A stretch of DNA of 64,000 nt from an uncultured Oscillospiraceae bacterium (GTDB lineage: Bacteria; Bacillota; Clostridia; Oscillospirales; Ruminococcaceae). This document shows positions 60,057-64,000 of this stretch, one piece after another (position 1 is the first letter of the stretch; each line of letters begins with the position of its first letter). Below the pieces are notes generated by a model. That model was not told where the DNA came from and did not search any database. It saw only the letters and a program-made list of their open reading frames with translations. The stretch lies in contig CAKSEY010000003.1 of assembly GCA_934448295.1 (NCBI GenBank), positions 124,001-188,000 of the forward strand, read 5' to 3'. The position numbers and the translations under genes were made by a program.

Positions 60057-61058
60057 ATGGCTTTATTTGAATCCTACGACAGACGCGAACCCCAGATCCT
60101 TGCTGTTCTGAAGAACTACGGCATCAACTCCATCGAGGAATGTGCCGACATCTGCAAGGCTAAGGGTCTTGATATCTATCACGAAGTTGAGAAGATCCAG
60201 CCCATCTGCTTTGAGAACGCTAAGTGGGCTTACACAGTAGGCTGCGCTATCGCGATCAAGAAGAACTGCACCAGAGCTGCTGACGCTGCCGCTGCGATCG
60301 GCGAGGGTCTCCAGGCATTCTGCATTCCTGGTTCCGTTGCTGACCAGCGTAAGGTTGGTCTCGGCCACGGCAACCTCGGCAAGATGCTGCTCGAGGAAGA
60401 GACAAAGTGCTTCTGCTTCCTGGCAGGTCACGAGTCCTTTGCAGCCGCTGAGGGCGCTATCGGTATCGCAGAGAAGGCTAACAAGGTTCGTAAGGAGCCG
60501 CTCCGCGTTATCCTGAACGGTCTTGGCAAGGACGCTGCGCAGATTATCTCCAGAATCAACGGCTTTACATACGTTGAGACCGAGATGGACTACTACACCG
60601 GCGAGGTCAAGGAAGTATTCCGCAAGGCATACTCCACTGGTCTGCGTGCAAAGGTAAACTGCTACGGCGCTAACGACGTAACCGAGGGCGTAGCTATCAT
60701 GTGGAAGGAAGGCGTTGACGTTTCAATCACCGGTAACTCCACCAACCCGACCAGATTCCAGCACCCCGTTGCAGGCACCTACAAGAAGGAGTGCGTTGAG
60801 GCTGGCAAGAAGTACTTCTCCGTTGCTTCCGGCGGCGGCACAGGCAGAACCCTCCACCCCGATAACATGGCGGCTGGTCCTGCTTCCTACGGCATGACTG
60901 ATACTATGGGTCGTATGCACTCCGACGCGCAGTTCGCTGGTTCTTCCTCCGTTCCTGCTCACGTTGAGATGATGGGTCTTATCGGCATGGGCAACAACCC
61001 CATGGTTGGCGCTACCGTTGCTTGCGCAGTACTTGTAGAGGAAGCTATGAAGAGCTAA
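60057..61058 (+). CDS. GGGtGRT family protein
   Basis: 333 residues. The family-naming motif is exact: SVASGGGTGRTLHPDNMAAG near residue 262, followed by PASYGMTDTMGRMHSDAQFA. Cys residues at EECADICKAKG, QPICFENAKW, VGCAIAIKKNC and TKCFCFLAGH could hold a metal or thiol cofactor. Biochemical function is unknown to me. The gene is linked to the NifU-like gene and shares its high-expression codon bias. AGGAGGTAGAAAACA precedes the start. No classic terminator follows. Confidence 0.88.
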   Translation: MALFESYDRREPQILAVLKNYGINSIEECADICKAKGLDIYHEVEKIQPICFENAKWAYTVGCAIAIKKNCTRAADAAAAIGEGLQAFCIPGSVADQRKVGLGHGNLGKMLLEEETKCFCFLAGHESFAAAEGAIGIAEKANKVRKEPLRVILNGLGKDAAQIISRINGFTYVETEMDYYTGEVKEVFRKAYSTGLRAKVNCYGANDVTEGVAIMWKEGVDVSITGNSTNPTRFQHPVAGTYKKECVEAGKKYFSVASGGGTGRTLHPDNMAAGPASYGMTDTMGRMHSDAQFAGSSSVPAHVEMMGLIGMGNNPMVGATVACAVLVEEAMKS

Positions 61059-61138
61059 TCAAACGGCTTTGTTAAGCCATTGACCATTTTATGGAAAATG
61101 CGCTGTCGACATTAGTTTGATTGCTAAAATAGTTACAA

Positions 61139-61197
61139 CCCCCTGATTTGGTTTCGTTTTGGTTTCGTAAGAGATCTCACGAAACCATTTTAGGGGG
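61139..61197. repeat. Long inverted repeat after the GGGtGRT gene
   Basis: Outer arms CCCCCT (61139-61144) and AGGGGG (61192-61197) enclose TGGTTTCGT (61160-61168) and ACGAAACCA (61179-61187), separated by a GAGATCTC palindrome. A direct copy of GGTTTCGT lies just left of the inner arm. It could be a terminator for the upstream pair or a recombination site at the edge of an integrated element. Confidence 0.6.
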
Positions 61198-61259
61198 CTA
61201 ATTATTGCCACTTGCACGGTTTCACATAATACCCCGCTTGCTTACACTACCTCTCGGTT

Positions 61260-61451
61260 TCAAGGCTGAACCTTGGAGCTTTTTATAAAATCCTCAAGCG
61301 CTTCCGGTCTGATTTTGATTGTGCCTATCCTTACAGCAGCCAATTTCTTCGCTTTGATGAATTCGTATACCGAGTCGGTATTTACTCTAAGAATAGCTGC
61401 AACCTCTTTGACCGTTAGCAACTTTTTCCTTTCTTCTTCAGCGCTCATCAT
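61260..61451 (-). CDS. Excisionase-family helix-turn-helix protein
   Basis: 63 residues. The core LLTVKEVAAILRVNTDSVYEF, then KLAAVRIGTIKIRPEALEDF, is the MerR-like winged helix of phage and conjugative-element excisionases (HTH_17). Start at the ATG-ATG after GGAAAGGGGGGAGA on the minus strand; both ATGs are possible. No integrase is visible in this window, so it looks like a remnant or an element whose integrase lies elsewhere. An inverted repeat sits 32 bases upstream of its start. Confidence 0.82.
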   Translation of the reverse strand: MMSAEEERKKLLTVKEVAAILRVNTDSVYEFIKAKKLAAVRIGTIKIRPEALEDFIKSSKVQP

Positions 61452-61482
61452 TCTCCCCCCCTTTCCAAGAATTATATAAGCG

Positions 61483-61514
61483 AACGGCTCATGCTTTTCA
61501 CGGCGTGAGCCGTT
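61483..61514. repeat. Inverted repeat upstream of the excisionase gene
   Basis: AACGGCTCA and TGAGCCGTT arms separated by 14 bases. It lies before the minus-strand excisionase and could be an operator, an Xis-binding site or the terminator of the gene further upstream on that strand. Confidence 0.55.
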
Positions 61515-61637
61515 TGCATAATAGTTGGTCGATACTCAGAGCGATTAGCAGGTAGTCCGCACCTGCACATGGGAGTTTCACCCCAGTCCATTCCTATGGA
61601 GCAGCCGTTACGCATTTGCGTCTGAACGGAAGTATCA
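61515..61637. other. Non-coding part of the integrated-element remnant
   Basis: Contains short inverted repeats on the minus strand (CAGGT-GCGGACT-ACCTG; GGGTGAAACTCCC). No reading frame of note. This GC-balanced, structured sequence differs from ordinary spacers and may be a decayed attachment or regulatory region of a mobile element. Confidence 0.4.
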
Positions 61638-61769
61638 TTATCCCATCTTGGCAGCGTTGTTCCTTTCGCGCTCGTACCTTGCCTCTGCGTATGCGTTTAC
61701 GGTTCGGGTTGATATTGGCAGACTTTTGGAGTTATTGTTATTCTCGCGCAAAATAAAGTGTGTGGTCAC
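61638..61769 (-). CDS. Possible small protein of the integrated remnant
   Basis: A 43-codon frame on the minus strand starting with GTG and ending KMG before a TAA. The second half (VNAYAEARYERERNNAAKMG) looks like real protein with a charged amphipathic helix. The ribosome site GAGGGG is 13 bases from the start, which is long. No family is recognised; it may be the 3' end of a decayed gene. Confidence 0.3.
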   Translation of the reverse strand: MTTHFILRENNNNSKSLPISTRTVNAYAEARYERERNNAAKMG

Positions 61770-61842
61770 GGATAATGAATAACCCCTCGGAATCAATACA
61801 GGCACATCTTCGCACAATCAAGAGCTGCGGTTGATGGTTTTG

Positions 61843-62034
61843 TTATCGCTCTGCTATGTAATTGTCAATGAACTGCGGCAAACGTTTTCCTTCCTGTTCT
61901 GACCTCGAAATAAAAATATCCGAATAATCCCAACCATTTTGGAATCGTGATGTCTTTGCAGATAGTATTCTGTTTGCTGACCCTATTATAGCACAAGATA
62001 TACCATAAAAAATATTTTTATCTCTATTTGGCAT
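61843..62034 (-). CDS. Small hypothetical protein, possibly a gene remnant
   Basis: 63 codons. The C-terminal half (WDYSDIFISRSEQEGKRLPQ, then FIDNYIAER) has plausible protein character, while the N-terminal part overlaps one copy of a 13-bp direct repeat and a possible minus-strand -10 (TATAAT, 61985-61990), so the real start may be elsewhere. No family recognised and no convincing ribosome site. Confidence 0.35.
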   Translation of the reverse strand: MPNRDKNIFYGISCAIIGSANRILSAKTSRFQNGWDYSDIFISRSEQEGKRLPQFIDNYIAER

Positions 62035-62051
62035 ACAGTATCTCTATTTGG
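62019..62051. promoter_or_regulatory. Tandem operator-like direct repeats
   Basis: TATCTCTATTTGG occurs identically at 62019-62031 and 62039-62051. The 20-bp period puts both on nearly the same face of the helix. They lie between a minus-strand small frame and a + strand start codon at 62109, the position expected for repressor operators. Confidence 0.6.
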
Positions 62052-62108
62052 AATAATCTGTTTTCTTTTGTCATAATATATGTTATACTTTGACTTGAGG
62101 TGATTGTT

Positions 62109-62177
62109 ATGTCCTCGTTAAAATCAAGTCAAGGTTCTAACAGAATTCGCGAGCTGATGTTGTATAATAAAACTTGA
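62109..62177 (+). pseudogene. Truncated 5' gene end interrupted by the IS3-family element
   Basis: GAGGTGATTGTT precedes ATG and 20 sensible codons (SSLKSSQGSNRIRELMLYNK) before the frame runs into the left inverted repeat of the insertion sequence and stops. The fragment could be the start of an XRE-type regulator (NRIREL is typical) or of the IS66-family transposase gene that continues in phase on the far side of the insertion. Confidence 0.55.
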
Positions 62178-62223
62178 CACCCCACGCTCAAAATAATATA
62201 CTAAAATCAGGAGGGCGAAGGAC

Positions 62224-62538
62224 ATGTCAGAAGCAAAGAAATACGACAGGAGCTACAAGGAGCAGTCAGTAAAGCTGGCGCTGGAAATAGGAGTAAAGCG
62301 AGCCAGCGAGGAACTTAAGGTACCGTACGGAACGCTGTACGGGTGGGTGCAGGCGGCAAAGAACGGCGACCTGGACATCGAGGAGCGAACCCCCGAAAAC
62401 GCAATGAGCCTGGCTGAGGAGATACGGCAGCTGCGAAGCGAGGTAAAGCGGCTGAACAAGGAAAACAAGCGGCTTCAGGAGGAGAGGGACTTTCTGAATG
62501 AGGCGGCAGCTTTTTTTGCCGCGAGCCGTCGGAAGTAA
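62224..62538 (+). CDS. IS3-family transposase OrfA
   Basis: 104 residues. Helix-turn-helix (about 10-50: VKLALEIGVKRASEELKVPY, then GTLYGWVQ) and a leucine-zipper-like coiled coil (EEIRQLRSEVKRLNKENKRL, then QEERDFLNEA). GGAGGGCGAAGGAC precedes the ATG. Near its end GCTTTTTTTGCC offers a slippery T7 run for -1 frameshifting into orfB, the usual way to make the OrfAB transposase. Confidence 0.93.
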   Translation: MSEAKKYDRSYKEQSVKLALEIGVKRASEELKVPYGTLYGWVQAAKNGDLDIEERTPENAMSLAEEIRQLRSEVKRLNKENKRLQEERDFLNEAAAFFAASRRK

Positions 62539-62552
62539 ACAAGCGGGAGCGA

Positions 62553-63476
62553 ATGAAGTTCATTGCGCTCAAGACCTGCGATGGAGGCGCAAAAGGCAGG
62601 ATTTCATTCTGCTGCAAAGTGCTGAAAGTGACACGTCAGGGATTTCACGATTATCTGAAGAATCGTAATAAACCCTGGAAACACGAAGAACTGGCGGCAA
62701 AAATGATGGAGATACTGCATGAGGATGAATGCAACGATACATACGGCAGGGAGCGAATGCATAAGGCGCTGCTCCTTAAATATCCGGATTCCGGAATACC
62801 AAGTGAAGCCACGGTATACCGCGTAATGACAGCCATCGGAATAACGCACAGACCCAACCGAAAACCGAATGGAATAACGAAGGCGGACCGTGAAGCGCGA
62901 AAGTCAGACGACCTGCTGAAACGTGATTTTAAATCCGACAAGCCTTTCAGCAAATGCGTAACTGATATCACAGAAGTCAAAGCTAAAAATGGCAAGCTAT
63001 ATGTGTCGGCGATATTTGATTGTTACGACCTGACTGCAATCGGGCTGTCAATGGACGACAATATGAGAGCCGAGTTATGCGCTGCAACTGTCGAAAATAC
63101 AGCTGCAGCGTATCCCGAATTTTGCGGTGCGGTACTCCATTCCGACCGCGGAAGCCAGTACACAAGCGCTTCATACAGAGCCATGCTGAACGAGTATGGA
63201 GTAAAGCAGAGCATGAACAGCGCAGGAGGCAGATGTCATGACAACGCCCGCTGCGAAAGTATGTGGGCGCGAATGAAGAACGAGCTGTTTTACAGCCGCG
63301 GCAGAAGAAGTACGGATTACACGATAGAACAGCTGAAAACAATGATCTGGCGCTACTACATGAGCTATTGGAATAACCGCCGGATATGTTCGTCCATTGG
63401 CGGAATGCCTCCGGCAGAGAAGCGACGTAGATATTACTCGGATAAGAAGGGCAAATCTGCGGCCGCAATGGAATAA
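62553..63476 (+). CDS. IS3-family transposase OrfB (DDE integrase core)
   Basis: 307 residues from the internal ATG; by -1 frameshift from orfA the frame is open from about 62510. HTH_21 region (HEDECNDTYGRERMHKALLL) and the DDE catalytic set: first Asp in KCVTDITEVKA, second in LHSDRGSQYTS, Glu in DNARCESMWARMKNELFY. The frame is intact, so the element may still be active. Confidence 0.95.
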   Translation: MKFIALKTCDGGAKGRISFCCKVLKVTRQGFHDYLKNRNKPWKHEELAAKMMEILHEDECNDTYGRERMHKALLLKYPDSGIPSEATVYRVMTAIGITHRPNRKPNGITKADREARKSDDLLKRDFKSDKPFSKCVTDITEVKAKNGKLYVSAIFDCYDLTAIGLSMDDNMRAELCAATVENTAAAYPEFCGAVLHSDRGSQYTSASYRAMLNEYGVKQSMNSAGGRCHDNARCESMWARMKNELFYSRGRRSTDYTIEQLKTMIWRYYMSYWNNRRICSSIGGMPPAEKRRRYYSDKKGKSAAAME

Positions 63477-63517
63477 ATATCCACGCAGCGTAGCGAAGTG
63501 GATATTTATTCCATTGC
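63465..63517 (+). terminator. Large perfect hairpin at the end of orfB
   Basis: Twenty-base perfect arms (GCAATGGAATAAATATCCAC and its complement) around GCAGCGTAGCGAA, overlapping the orfB stop codon. It may block transcription through the element in either direction; there is no long T-run. Confidence 0.65.
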
Positions 63518-63543
63518 ACTGTTGCTCAAAATTTTTGAGTGAA

Positions 63544-64000
63544 ATGTGTAAAGCTATATTGACAATATCATTTATACAGAAATTACAGACTGAAATTTCT
63601 GAATTAAAGGATACAGTCAACAAGCAGAACATAATGCTCTCAAACCTCACCGAATTGCTTGTTAAAGGCAGAAAATCGATGTACGGTAAGTCAAGCGAGC
63701 AGCTCAGAAATATTGACGGTGCCGAGCAGCTTACGCTGTTCAATGAAGCCGAGCAGGAGTATTCTGCAAAGGCTGAAGAGCCTACCGTTGAAACGGTAAC
63801 TGTTAAGTCCCACCCGAGGAAGAAAAGGCTCTCCCGCGAGGAACTTCCCGACAGCGTTGAACACCAGAAAATCGTAATCGACCTTGAAGATAAAAACTGC
63901 CCGAAATGCGGTGAAGAACTGGTCTGCATCGGCGAAGAATTCGTCTGCAGCAAGCTGAATATTATCCCGGCTCAGATTTCGGTAATCGACTACTATCAGA
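63544..64000 (+). CDS. IS66-family transposase, N-terminal part (incomplete at both ends)
   Basis: 152 codons visible to the window edge. Features of the IS66 TnpC N-terminus: coiled-coil start (LQTEISELKDTVNKQNIMLS), MYGKSSEQL, QLTLFNEAEQE, a basic KSHPRKKRLSREELP linker, zinc-type CPKCGEELVCIGEE, and SKLNIIPAQISVIDYY. The apparent ATG lies inside the right inverted repeat of the IS3-family element, so the original 5' end was probably displaced by that insertion. Confidence 0.85.
   Translation, partial: MCKAILTISFIQKLQTEISELKDTVNKQNIMLSNLTELLVKGRKSMYGKSSEQLRNIDGAEQLTLFNEAEQEYSAKAEEPTVETVTVKSHPRKKRLSREELPDSVEHQKIVIDLEDKNCPKCGEELVCIGEEFVCSKLNIIPAQISVIDYYQ

Larger units (their letters stand above)
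62173..63553 (+). mobile_element. IS3-family insertion sequence, complete
   Basis: About 1.4 kb with orfA and orfB transposase frames. Ends are imperfect inverted repeats: left CTTGACACCCCACGCTCAAAA (62173-62193) and right 63533-63553, sharing the pattern TT-x-ACAC-x4-C-x-CTCAAAA. A promoter (TTGACA, 17 bp, TATACT at 62174-62202) uses the left repeat as its -35. Flanking AAA on both sides may be a short target duplication if the true ends are a few bases inside these limits. Confidence 0.85.

Noticed and set aside
1..64000. tRNA and rRNA genes
   Set aside because: No cloverleaf with a GGTTCRA-type T arm or rRNA-like conserved block was recognised by eye; a dedicated scan would be needed to exclude a divergent tRNA.

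Overview
The window reads as a chromosomal segment of an anaerobic, plant-fibre-associated Firmicute of the Clostridia, most likely a Ruminococcus-like member of the Oscillospirales. The reasons are: clostridial gene orders (plsX-rnc-radical SAM-smc-ftsY; ftsY-rdgB-yhbY-nadD-yqeK-rsfS; infC-rpmI-rplT; recA-recX-rimO-pgsA; uvrB-uvrA), strong AGGAGG-type ribosome binding sites, T-box control, a CD1247-type protein beside efp, a GGGtGRT protein, and a GH74 xyloglucanase at the left edge. Genes are GC-rich and mostly on the + strand. No rRNA, tRNA or CRISPR array was seen. The genus is an inference from gene content.

Layout. 1-4.6 kb: end of a GH74 xyloglucanase, then an MBOAT O-acyltransferase and a DHHW (AlgJ/AlgX-like) protein that probably acetylate a surface polymer. 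4.6-9.0 kb: DAHP synthase, a 127-bp inverted-repeat element, a T-box leader with a probable UAC (Tyr) specifier, a TPR-like membrane protein, a NudC-like Nudix hydrolase and tyrS. 9.0-19.8 kb: a repeat-rich gap, an unknown membrane protein, a calcium-loop lipoprotein, a two-component system, yqhQ, prmC, recA, recX, rimO and pgsA. 19.8-22.8 kb: a 475-bp non-coding element with about 47-bp terminal inverted repeats and four internal palindromes, then feoA-feoB. 22.8-29.9 kb: a secreted fibronectin-type protein on the minus strand with an A16/T16 tract in its promoter, serC-serA, two small exported proteins in an AT-rich patch, and a membrane EAL phosphodiesterase. 29.9-52.5 kb: housekeeping operons for translation initiation, topology, tRNA modification, lipid and chromosome functions, protein targeting, ribosome assembly, NAD and amino-acid synthesis. 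52.5-59.1 kb: an AraC regulator divergent from radC-uvrB-uvrA. 59.3-61.1 kb: a NifU-like protein plus GGGtGRT protein pair. 61.1-64 kb: mobile debris, with an orphan excisionase, operator-like repeats and a complete IS3-family element that appears to have landed in the 5' part of an IS66-family transposase gene cut off by the window edge.

How the genes fit together. Most of the window is growth-related core machinery. The accessory material is concentrated in the cell-surface genes (0-4.6, 9.5-14.1, 22.8-27.8 kb) and at the right end. The least explained items are the composite inverted-repeat element, the Tyr T-box over non-synthetase genes, the putative ACG start of a small exported protein, the homopolymer in a surface-protein promoter, and the NifU-like/GGGtGRT pair. 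I did not find a clear, wholly new multi-gene defence or biosynthetic system.
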